Assembly (NCBI GenBank): GCA_001510575.1
Contig: LNGK01000008.1
Span: forward strand, 942,340-1,006,339
Direction of reading: 5' to 3'
DNA: 64,000 nucleotides
DNA from: Knoxdaviesia capensis
Lineage: Eukaryota; Ascomycota; Sordariomycetes; Microascales; Gondwanamycetaceae
The notes under the pieces are model-generated. The model did no database searches, was not told the DNA's origin, and saw only the letters and a list, made by a program, of their open reading frames with translations. How positions within the stretch are numbered: the stretch's first letter is position 1; each line of letters opens with the position of its first letter. The translations under genes were made by a program, and so were the position numbers. Below, in pieces: positions 43,791 to 54,200 of this stretch.

Positions 43791-46487
43791 TTGCCATGTC
43801 ACTCCTCTTCTCCTCGCCGTCTTCCTTTTCTTCCCCCTCTTCTTCCTCTTCATCATCATCTTCACCTTCTTCTTCTTCTTCATCCTCCAGCAGTTCGTCA
43901 GCCACTGTTTAGATCACTTTATTTGCATCTGGTAGCTAGATATCCAAGCCCCACCCATGCTTGGCTCTGTCTCTCGTGTCTCTCCCCCATTTCCAACTGC
44001 CCCCTTAAGGTTTTTCGTTTCCTTCGTTCAGTGGGGCGCCTCTCAGTCCACTCCAGAAAGTGTCACCTAAAGCCAAAAGCGACATCAGTGGCCCTGGGTC
44101 AGTCAACCTGGTAGGTGCGTTGCGTTGTCTACTGCAGCTTGGTCTGTGCCGTCTGGCTTTCCACCCTGTTGCTTCTTCTTTTTTTCTTTTGTCTTTTTTT
44201 TAAGAAAAAAAAATCTTTCATATTCTGTCACTTCTGGCGCTTTCGCTCCTTCCCCCGCCATCCACTGCACTCACTGCACTGGGCTTAACCTTCCTTCGCC
44301 ATCTCATCCCACCTTAAGAGCAATAAATTAAAAAATTAAAAAAAAAATGGTGGACAAGTCTCCCACCCACACTCGAATATTAAACTTATCGCACTTCTTT
44401 TTTCTTCCCCCTTCATCTTGTCTGCCATCTATCTCCATCTCCATCTCTCCTTTTCCTTCTTCCTTCTCCTTCTTCCTTTTCCTCCTTTCTCGTCATCTCT
44501 CATCTCCATCTAGTAATTTATTCGTAATTAAACTCCCTTCGTTCCTTTTTATCTCTTCCCTCGCTTTTCCTGTTTTCGGAGTTGATACATCCTTCGCCGG
44601 TGTCTCTCTTCTTTCCCCTCCATCACTTATCTCGCTCATCTCGCCTTTGCACGATATATAAGTATCCCAAACTCGGTCCCAAGATGAGTGTCTAATCTTT
44701 CGCCCGTCGTCAGCCATCTATCCCATCTCCAGACTCCCGTATATCCATCTCGACCGCTCGTGTTCCAATCGATATCGACTATCGGTAAGTTCGCCGCGCG
44801 ACTCTCCTGCTTCACCATCTTCCAATCCACACAACTGCACTGTACGTCCGTGGAACAGCCATAAATGTGCCATTGGGCTTTCCTCCATATCGCGAAATCA
44901 CCCAAGCTTTTGTGACCTTGCACTAGACTATGCACACGCCCCCCTCCATCCAATCCTCCCTACCACTAAGCTTCACCTTCTTGCTCCTTGATATCCCCAC
45001 CCTCTCTTCCGCCCTCCGCCCTGACTTTCCTGCCCATAATGCCCATAATACCCATGCTTCCTCTCTCTCTCTGGCTCGCTGTCTTTTATTTCTCACCTTG
45101 CTCGTCTGGTTCAAGCGTGTCTCTCGATCCCGCCTCATGGCCTGAATCGAGGCATTACCGTACTACCCTATTCCCTCCCTCAGTGTGCCTTTTACCCTTT
45201 CCAACCGTCCCATGGGTCTTGCAGCCGGCCCAAACACCCATCTCGCTGCGTGGATGCTGCTCTCCTGGGACCTGGACCGTTCTTCTCTGACGCCGCCACC
45301 CCTCTAAAGTCGCTTTTTCATCTTTTTGCCCTCTCCAGTTTTTCCCTCTCAATTCGGTCTTCCGCAAATCCATCCCCCTTCCTCGTCCTCTCTTGCCTTG
45401 TCCATTATCTCTTCCCGTCCCCTTCCTTGCTCACTCTCACCAGTGTTTCTGCCGTTTCTGCTTCTCTTGTCTTTTCTTATCCCCAATTCATCCATCTCGC
45501 GATTCCATTCCTCCCTTTTGCCATTCATCGTGTGCTTTATCGCTTGGTCCAGCTCTTGTCTTTCAATTTTCCCGATTCCCCATCAATGCGCTTCATATAT
45601 TAACCTCCAAAATTCCTCGCTCCTGCAGAAGCATTCCTACGACTGTCTTATCGCGCCCAGCCGACTTCCCTCTCCATACCCTGTCGCTCCAGCCAGGAAC
45701 AGAGTCTGATCGCGCCCCGAACAACAGGCTTTGTCCCATATCTTCTATCCCATCGTGCAGTCCCGTCGCACACCTCTACAGCCCATACCTTTTCTCCCTC
45801 ACGCACACAATTCTCTCACTCTTCGGTTTTTTTTCAAGAGGCTATCTTGCTTTCTCTTTTCATCCTTGTTTTTTTCCTCTCTCTCTCTCATCTCAACATC
45901 TCTCATTCTTTCTCTTTTTTTTTCCTCTATCCTTAATTCTATTTTCTTTTCTTTTCTCTCTTTTTTCTTTTTCCTTCATTCAATCTTGAAATCGCATTGG
46001 CCTTATCTATTGGGCTCGTCTCTTACCCCTTCAGACTGTCCCCGTCGCGTTCTTATATCCTTCTTTCCCACTGGCTATTTTGTAGCCCACCTTAAAAAGC
46101 GTGTGAACCCAAGCTTGGTCTTCGTTCATGTACATGCTCCTTATCGCGCCACCACCTACTACCTCCTTTACTACCAAACTTCTCCAGCAAGACCACCCAT
46201 CGCCCTTTTAATCAATCACCCCATCTATTATTCATCTCTAAGAGGTTCTGCATTTCATATCTTTCAAGAGTACCCCTTCGTTAACATCTTATTCTTTCCC
46301 TCAAGCACTTTCGGTATCATTGTCGAGCGAAACAAGTCACACACTACTCATCATTTTCTTTCCATCGTCCAGATTTCCTCTATCTTGGCGCACGCTTGCT
46401 TACCCTCCCTCCCTCCCTCACTCTCTTTCTTTCTTGGTCTTTTTTTCTTTCTCTTTTTGGTTTCCTCCCTCCTCGCGCCACTTGATA
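43791..46487 (+). promoter_or_regulatory. Pyrimidine-rich upstream region/leader of the Whi3-like gene
   Basis: About 2.7 kb in which the + strand is dominated by C and T, with TTCTTCTTC and CTCTCTCT stretches. No intact gene is seen. It fits a very long promoter plus 5' leader of the gene at 46488. Long ORFs through it are low-complexity Ser/Leu/Phe/Pro reads. A GTAAG at 44786 could be a leader intron donor, but I cannot place its partner with confidence. Confidence 0.45.
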
Positions 46488-48512
46488 ATGAAGTCACGCC
46501 AATTCCCAAGTTCTCGTCTCCAAAATCAACCTGCGCATCTCGACCCTCGCCATTCAGCCAATCCCCAACCATCAATCCAAGCCCCCCGAAATTTCCACCA
46601 TTCCACTCCCATTGAGCGCGAGTACATTCCCGAGCCAATCGGCCACAGAAGAAGTTCATCCTCTTCGGTATCGGCTTCGTCCTCGTCCTCCCCCTCCTCA
46701 TTGCAACACACGCATCTGTCACACCCGTCGTCCCAATTCCTCCCCGGTCCCGGTGCTGGCTCCGCCATTGTAGCCAACATGGCGCATCCTTACGGCCCCG
46801 CTGATCCCACCATGGACCGCCGTGGTGCCACCCTGGAGTATGGCATTCGCATCCACAATCTTCCAAAAGACACCCACGACGACTCCATTCGTGTTATGAT
46901 GGTCTGGGCCAGGGGCCTGGTCCGCTTTGAATTGGCCGGCGACGATGACGACTTCAAGACCGTCAGTCTCTACTTTACCACCATGGCCCAGGCCAACGAG
47001 GTGTTTTCCATGTACAACGGTACAAAAAACGCTTCCAGCGATGCCGATATGGTTGCGGAATTCATTGACCCTGCTGTCCCCGACTCCATTTCCATCCGGC
47101 ATGCCTCTGAATTGTCAGCCCCCCCAGCTCCAATTTCGTCTTCATCGAGTCGCTCTACCTCCCGTTTCACCAGCTCGTTTGCTAGTAACGGCACTAACAC
47201 CCCTTGCAGCGTTGCAATCAACGGCAGTACGGCCAACTATGGTCTGGACGATGCTCCCGCTCTGCGCCCAACCGTGTCTCTGGGCTCTTCGCAGGGCTCG
47301 TTCCCGGGCGGCTTTCCGGCCTCGGTCCAGTCTCCCATTGGCGCCCATCTCGCCGAGCTCCCGCGCATGTCAGGTAAGAGCCTGATCGCTGCTGATGGCG
47401 CTGACGACGATGACACGCGCGACCTACTCAATGACCCTCGCGCCTATGTCACCAACACTCCGCCTCCGTCTGCACCGCCTTTCCAGCGCCGATCCACCAT
47501 GCCGCAACTCCCCACTGGACGCTTCGGCGGTCTTTCTTCTCTGAACCCCAACGTATCAGCCTCTCTTCCGCCTACCTATAATGGCAGCGGCCTGGTCTCG
47601 TCTTCAGTCCCTGGCTTCGGTCGAAATATCCCCAGCAACATGGGTCACCCTGGTGTCATGGCCCCTCCTTACCTGCCCAGCGACGTGCGAACCCCCGCCG
47701 ACCGCGAGCAACGCCACCGCGAGCGCGAGCGTCCAGCCAATACCCAATACTATCCCCGAGGGGGGCACAGTCTCCCGGCCGCCAACCCGGCCGACCAGAA
47801 CCCCCCGTGCAATACTCTTTACGTTGGCAACCTGCCTATCGACGCGTCTGAGGAAGAGCTGAAATCGATCTTCTACAAACAGCGAGGATACAAGCGGCTG
47901 TGTTTCCGCAACAAGTCGAATGGCCCGATGTGCTTCGTCGAGTTTGAGGATGTATCGTTTGCTTCCCTGGCCCTCCGGGACCTCTACGGTGTGAACCTGC
48001 ACAACAGCGTCAAGGGTGGCATTCGGTTGAGCTTCTCGAAGAATCCTCTGGGTGTCCGGTCGAACCAGAACCCGACACATGCCGGGGCTTCTCCCAACCA
48101 CCCCGCCGCCATCAATAGCATGAACCCCGGGGTTGCCAGCCATTTCACCACCGCCAGCGGTCCGCCTCCGGGCCTTGCGCCTCCTGGGCTTGGAAACGTC
48201 CGGCCGGGCCCGTACGGGGCCCCTCTCCACCAGCCCACTCTTGCGGCGTCTCCCCACCCTTCGCAAGTCCCAAGCGGCGGCCTCAGCGGCCTTAGTCCCT
48301 TCCAGTTCCCTCCTCCAAGCAACAACCCTTGGAATCCTATCCCTCCCGCTCAGCCATCGATGGGATCTGGGGGTGGAAACCCCAACGGTGTGATCCATCC
48401 GCCGCATCCCAATCCCAATTCCAACAATAATAACAACAACAGCAACAACAACAGTACCAACAGCAATGGTTATTATGGGAATCTGCCACCAGGAAACCCC
48501 GACTTTCAATAG
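46488..48512 (+). CDS. whi3: Whi3-like RNA-binding protein (RRM)
   Basis: An intronless CDS of 674 residues. The ATG at 46488 starts MKSRQFPSSR; the reading frame stays open upstream only through low-complexity leader sequence. The C-terminal RRM lies at about residues 443-525: NTLYVGNLP (RNP2), then SEEELKSIFYKQRGYKRLCF, then the RNP1-like GPMCFVEFED, then NSVKGGIRLSFSKNPLGVRS. This block is the hallmark of the Whi3/Whi4 family and S. pombe relatives. A degenerate RRM-like region at about 114-190 (YGIRIHNLPKD) precedes a long Ser/Pro/Asn-rich linker. The tail ends in an Asn-rich stretch with a run of six Asn, a prion-like feature shared with Whi3 proteins. In yeast, Whi3 binds the CLN3 mRNA and restrains the cell cycle; in other fungi it forms RNA condensates. 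Convergent with the RasGEF gene. Confidence 0.92.
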   Translation: MKSRQFPSSRLQNQPAHLDPRHSANPQPSIQAPRNFHHSTPIEREYIPEPIGHRRSSSSSVSASSSSSPSSLQHTHLSHPSSQFLPGPGAGSAIVANMAHPYGPADPTMDRRGATLEYGIRIHNLPKDTHDDSIRVMMVWARGLVRFELAGDDDDFKTVSLYFTTMAQANEVFSMYNGTKNASSDADMVAEFIDPAVPDSISIRHASELSAPPAPISSSSSRSTSRFTSSFASNGTNTPCSVAINGSTANYGLDDAPALRPTVSLGSSQGSFPGGFPASVQSPIGAHLAELPRMSGKSLIAADGADDDDTRDLLNDPRAYVTNTPPPSAPPFQRRSTMPQLPTGRFGGLSSLNPNVSASLPPTYNGSGLVSSSVPGFGRNIPSNMGHPGVMAPPYLPSDVRTPADREQRHRERERPANTQYYPRGGHSLPAANPADQNPPCNTLYVGNLPIDASEEELKSIFYKQRGYKRLCFRNKSNGPMCFVEFEDVSFASLALRDLYGVNLHNSVKGGIRLSFSKNPLGVRSNQNPTHAGASPNHPAAINSMNPGVASHFTTASGPPPGLAPPGLGNVRPGPYGAPLHQPTLAASPHPSQVPSGGLSGLSPFQFPPPSNNPWNPIPPAQPSMGSGGGNPNGVIHPPHPNPNSNNNNNNSNNNSTNSNGYYGNLPPGNPDFQ

Positions 48513-51211
48513 TCGCAGCGCCTGAGACTTGGGATGCCATGCTCCCCGTAGGGGTCGTACGCATTCGTCCTTGGGGCGGCAAGCTGTTTTCATTTGATTC
48601 ATCCCCTTTTCTTTTCCCTCATCCCCCTAATATCTGTGATTTAAAAGCTTCTCCGTCTCTTCTTCTTCTTCTTTTTCTGGATTGTCCTACGGCGTCTTCG
48701 TGTTTCAACCAACCCATCATCAACATTCATGCAAAGAACACTCACACAAACACTCACAGCACCAACATTCTCGTTGGTCGGACCATATATACGGATCTGC
48801 ATCTTCCTGTGGTTGGAAGTTTCTGCTGGAGCATGCTTCATCTCTATTTGTCTTTTCCTGCACTTGCAAACAAAATTACGGATCTCATGCACTGTCTTTT
48901 TTCGGCCTCGCTTTTCTTTTTTTGCTCTTTGCTCTTTTAACGCAACGGCCCGCAAGGGTCTTGAACGAACGGGAATGCCACTTTTGATACAGCATCCGGC
49001 ACTTTGTCGGACTCGGAGTTCTTGGGTTGACTCAACTATCTATTCATCGTTCGTCACTTCGTCACCACTACGTTATCCTCATTTCGCAGGCCACAATCGA
49101 CTCTTGTTGTCTCAATTTTACATTCTCGGGTCGCCGCAAAGGTAGTCGATGACTTGCAGTCTCTGTGGCCCTCAACAATGATTTCTGTTTTCTCCTTTCC
49201 CCCCTCCACAGTCCAGATATTTCTTCTCCTTTCCCTTGTTCTGCTGTCGAAGTTGACTGTCTGCTTTTTCTTCATATCTTGGTTCCCTTGTACTCAGTTC
49301 TGTTTCCTGGCCAAATTCTTTTCTCTTTTTTTCTTTTTTTCTTTTTTTCTTTTTTTCTTTCAAGCACGGCGTGTGGGGATGATTGGGAAGCATACTTGAA
49401 ACATTTGATGAAAGACTGACGACTTTCGGATGTTATTTATTACACTTGGTTTTTTTCGGGTCTCATTATGGTCGTCATGCCGGGTAGTGGTACACAGCGA
49501 GGTGAAGGGGCGATTTTCTATTTTGTTTTCCTCTTTTGGTAACGGGCACCCAGTGACAGATCCATAACCTGGTTGGATTCTGGAGGAGTTTCTTTTTTCA
49601 TGGGCAAATCTGGGGATGGACGGTTTCACGCCATTTCAACTTGTTTTCGATGTTCTTCCTTTATGTTCTATCTTTTATTCCCCCTCTCTTCCACAAACTC
49701 GGCATCCATGGAATGGAGCTGGGCAACCGGAAGATGTCTTTTTTTTCTTGTTAATTCCCTGGGCATTGCGTGGTTTTCTGGGGTTTTCTTCACGGAGGAC
49801 GGCGCCGAGCAGTAACGGAACCAGCGATGGGGAGTTTTCTTTTTTTGAGTGTGTGGTGGGACGTGCTATATTGCGTGCAAGTCACAAACACTTTCTGTCT
49901 TTCCCTCCTTTCTTGTCGTTTTAAGTTGGAACATGGCAGTCTTTTTTTGGTCTTTTTTGGCAGGTGTCATTCTTTCAAATCATTTTTTGGTATGGGACAT
50001 GGCATTTCTTGATCTTCATTTCTTGGGAGGAAACCTTGGGCTGCGGTTCTTTTTTTTTAATTTCTTGCTTTTCTATGTGGTGTTTTTTGTTCTTTTTCTC
50101 GTGCGGTTGGGATATCTGCTCGGGGTATGGATACACGGAAGGGAACAAAAAGCACCATCCTGTCGTTTCCGGATCGCATGATGTTTTCTTGGATTTCTGT
50201 TTGAATTGAACTGGGTTTCGGCTGTGGGCTGGGAAGCGCGGATATATCTTTCTTTTTTTTTCTTGGATTGCTTTTCTTGTTTCATGATACACCATATAAC
50301 AACGCCACCGTCCTTACCTTGCCTTGCCTTCCTGGCGTCTCTGGGTGTTGTGCAAAGCGTTGTATCAGTTGGTGAAAGACGTGCGTGTGGTGTCTGATAG
50401 ACTTACGGAGGTATGGCGTAGCATTGGGTGTCCAGCGCTGGTGTTTGTGGGTTATCGTTGATAGACATTGATCACAGATATCACGCAAACGTTCTCAGTG
50501 CAAGTGAAAAGAGGGTATAGATGTATATATATGTTATATTATTCGGATCCGCCGGGAAGGTTCCCGGGCAGAATCAACAGGGTAGTTTATAGAAAAAAGA
50601 AGAAAGGGTATTCTCGTGAGGGAAACTCCAGGTAAAAAACCCCATGTAGACCACACCAAAGACAGGAAGAAAAATATAAGGGAAAATACAAGTAAAACGA
50701 CGGACACGGTCAGGAGAAGAAACGAGAGTGAGGGAGGGAGAGAAAGAGAGAAAGAGAGACAAAAAAAAACAAGAAGAAGAAGATGCTTCGCTTCGCTAAT
50801 AAAAGACATGGAAGAGATATACCAAAAACACCCGAGCCCGTGCGCTTTCCTCCTGTATATATATGTGTGTATAAAGGATAGGTTAAAAAAAACAACAACG
50901 ACAGAAGAGGTAGTAGTGTAGTAGTAGTATCAGAAAAAAGAGAAGAAAAGTAAGGGGGAAGCAAGTTGTGAAACTCTTTTTTTTTTTTGGGGGGGGGGGT
51001 TCTTTCTTGGAGTTGGAGATGCGTGTGCATATATCATTGTGTATATAGTAGTAGTAGTGTAGATGATGATCTCGAGTTGGTGGTAGGGTTGGGTAACCCT
51101 AAGATGAGAGAGGGTTATGTAGCGGAAGATGTGAGAAGGGATAGATCAGCCAGAAGAGAGAGAGAGAGAAGAGAGAAGAGAGAAGTAAGAAGAGAGAAGA
51201 GAGGGGGCCGA
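48513..51211. other. Convergent spacer, whi3 (+) and RasGEF (-)
   Basis: T-rich on the + strand from 48.6 to about 50.3 kb, then purine-rich from about 50.58 kb to the RasGEF stop. An AT-rich TATATATATGTTATATTATT lies between them at 50523-50542. It includes the tandem (T7C)4 at 49326-49357. Probably long 3' UTRs of both genes. No independent gene is supported. Confidence 0.45.
49326..49357 (+). repeat. (TTTTTTTC)4 tandem repeat
   Basis: Four perfect 8-base units of seven T and one C, in the presumed 3' UTR of the Whi3-like gene. Confidence 0.9.
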
Positions 51212-54200
51212 TCATTCCAGGAACTCGGCGTGTCGCCGGATCTCATCGTCCGGCAGGGCCGACATCCACAGACACCGCTCGGTGATGCCCTCGACGGGGC
51301 GGAAGTCGTAGTGGGCGCTGGCCTCCAGCAGGCGGAGCAGGGTCTTGACGACCGCGGCGGCGCAGCGGTAGCGCTCAAAGTTGACGAGGGGCGCGGTGGT
51401 CGGCGACGAGGCGATCTCCGACGGGCGCTGGGCGTTGAACAGCAGGTCGTGCGTGTAGATGCCGACAAAGGGGATGCAGCCGCGCTCCGAGCCGGCCTCC
51501 ATCTCGGCGCGCAGGTTGTAGAAGTTGCGGGTCGGCGTGACCAGCGTCTCCAGCTCGCGCAGCGTGCGCATGTCGTGCGGCGGGATGCGCGCCCACGTGC
51601 GCTGCAGCTTCGCAATCTCCGGCGACGTCAGCGCCAGCGCGATCTGCGCCATCGTCGCAATGTTGCGGTAGCGCCGGCAGTGGCTGGCAATGTGCACCAG
51701 CTTGATGATGCAGCGCGCGCGCTCGTCAATGTCCTTGGTCAGCACTATCTCCGACACCGCCCACTTGACCATGATGTTGAAGCGCGCAACCACCACCTCG
51801 ACGCCGCGCGCGTCCGACTGCCGCAGGAAATCCACCCACGACCGCGCGTCGCCGTGCGAGTTCTTCCACCCCATGTCGATCAGCTCCTTCCAGTCGATCT
51901 CGTTGAGCGCGTCCTTCTCGATCAGCGTGAACTGCTGCGCGAGCACCTCCGAGTCGAACGCCAGGATGAACGGCAGGTGCACCGAGAACTTCTGCTGGAT
52001 GTCCGCGTCGGTGAACCTGGGCGCGCCGCGCAGCGCTTCGCTGGTGCCGGTCGGGTCGAACGCGGCCAGGTTGGCGGCGGCGGCGGCGGCGGCGTCGGCG
52101 GAGGTGTAATCGTCGGCCGTGGCCGTGGCCGCGGGGCCGAGGTCGTGGCTGCGGTCGCCGGACCCTCCGCCGCGGTGGTGCGTGTACACCGTGGTCGGCG
52201 TGGCGTCGGGCGTCGGCGGCAGCGGCTTCTGCTGCATCACCAGCTGGTGGTCGTGCAGCTGCGGGATGTTTGCAGACTCCGGCGACATCTGCAGCGCCTG
52301 CACCAGCGTGATCGGCGGCGACGGCGGGGACGTGCGCCGCGGCCGGCCGTAGGCCTTGGCATTGAGATTGAGCCGCGCGGGCGGGATGCGCGTCACGGGC
52401 TTGCCGGACCCGTCGGTCACGACGCTGCCCGAGGCGGCGGCCGGGACACTGTCGTCGCCGTCGACCACTTCCACCGACATCTCCGACGAGATGTCGCTGT
52501 ACGCGGCGGCATCGTCGTCGTCGTCCTCCCGCTCCTCGGCAGCTGCTGTCTCCGGGCTGCCGGCTTTGGTGGCAGCGACTCCGCCGGCCTCCTCGTCGTC
52601 ATCGCCCGCGCTGTCATCGTTCAGGAAGGACCGGATGGCCGAAGCGCGCTTGTTGGCGTTGACATCGACGATGCCCAGGCCCTCGCCGCTGCCGATAAAC
52701 TCAAACGACGACGTATTCGACGCCGCCGCCGTCGCTCGCTGGACGGGAATCTCGAGCCGCTCGGTGCTGTCGTCCGACTCGCTCAGGATGGAATGGTTGG
52801 TCCATTGCTGGCGGAGCGCAGCGGCGCGAGTCGGTGTATCGTCCGTAAGCCCGCGGTCCAGGAGCGGCACGGACACGGACGACGTGGCCGACACGTCCGA
52901 GATGACCGACGGCGCACTCGTGGTAGTGGTGCCGCCGCTGGGCACATCCAGAAAGCTGGTGTGCACCGGCGACGACGCCACCGCCGAGTCGTCCTGGATC
53001 ATGCTGGCCTCGAACACCGCGGCCGCGCGGTGCTGCTGCTGCTGCTGCTGCGGGCCGTGCGCCGCCACCGCGGCTCGGGAGTCCGCGCGCGAGTACGTCG
53101 ACACCGTGCTGCCGAGCGCAGCGCCCAGCGCACTCAGATCGGGCGACGGCGGGCCCGCGGCCACGACCGGCCGCTTCTCGTACTTGCCCTCGAGCTTCAG
53201 CAGCGCCGACTCGACGCCGCCGTCGTCGCCGTCGTCGTCCGGGATCTGCGCGAGCTTCTGCGCCTCCGCCTCGAACGACGGCCGCATGATCGGCTTCGAC
53301 GAGTGCGTGCTGAACAGCGACAGCGACTTCTTGCTGTTGCGCCGCGGGCCGCCGCCGCCGCCGCCCGTCGCCATCGCCATCGCCCCCAGCGAGAACGTCG
53401 TCGCGGGGAGCGTGGTGGTGGTGGTGGTGGTGGTGGCGTTGTCGACGACGCCGCCGGAGCCGGCTGAGGCTATTGACGCCGTAGTAGCATGCTGCACAAT
53501 GCTGCTGGTGTTATTGTTGTTGTACACGAACGAGCTCTGCACCGAGTCGGTGTTGTACGAGGTGAACGAGTCCACCGACTGCGACCGCCGCCGCGCCCCG
53601 GCCAGCCCGTTGGTGATGGCCGCGGCACGCAGATCGCCGCCCGGCCGCCGCCGCACCACCCTCAGTGGCGCCGGCACGTCGCCGTTCGCCTGGCTGTCCG
53701 CCAGAGACAGGTTGTCGGTGTACGAGCCCGACTCGAAGCTGCGCAGCGACGGCGTGCCCGCCAGCACCCCGCTGTGGAACGTGCTCCGGCGCTTGCGCCG
53801 CAGTGACGACATGATCGACAGCGAAGGCGTGAGCGGGGTGCTCTGCTTCTGATGTTGCTGCCGGGCCTCGAGTTCTCGCCGCTCATCCTCTTCCTCTTGC
53901 TGCTGCTGCTGCTGCTGCTGCTCCAGAAGCGACGAGCCGCGCGCAATGCCGATCTGCTCAACCTCCAGCTGGCCCGAGCCCATCGACGGCTGCGCGGACG
54001 CCGCACGGTCGTTGGCCAGCAGGAAGCCGGAGTCCCGGGCAAACGAAAGGTCGTAGATCGACGGGACCGGCGGCTCAGAGGTCATCGACGGCCGGAACAC
54101 ATGGCGGTTGAGCAGGTGCGAGGATCGCCGGGGGGTGCCGTAGCCGCGGCCGGGCGGCGTGGACGGCGGCGTCGGGTCGATGGCGGTCGGCATATACGCG

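Noticed and set aside
43290..43883. 197-codon minus-strand ORF through GT and AT repeats
   Set aside because: Much of it is simple-repeat translation (Thr-His and Ile-Tyr runs, Lys/Glu-rich start).
45731..46615. 294-codon ORF overlapping the start of the Whi3-like gene
   Set aside because: Starts at TTG, is low-complexity, and runs in a different frame from the RRM protein.
50987..53467. 826-codon + strand ORF opposite the RasGEF gene
   Set aside because: Antisense shadow of the catalytic and linker parts of the RasGEF; Arg/Ala/Val-rich translation without any family signal.
52356..53852. 498-codon + strand ORF in another frame of the same region
   Set aside because: Also antisense to the RasGEF low-complexity linker; Ser/Ala-rich by composition only.
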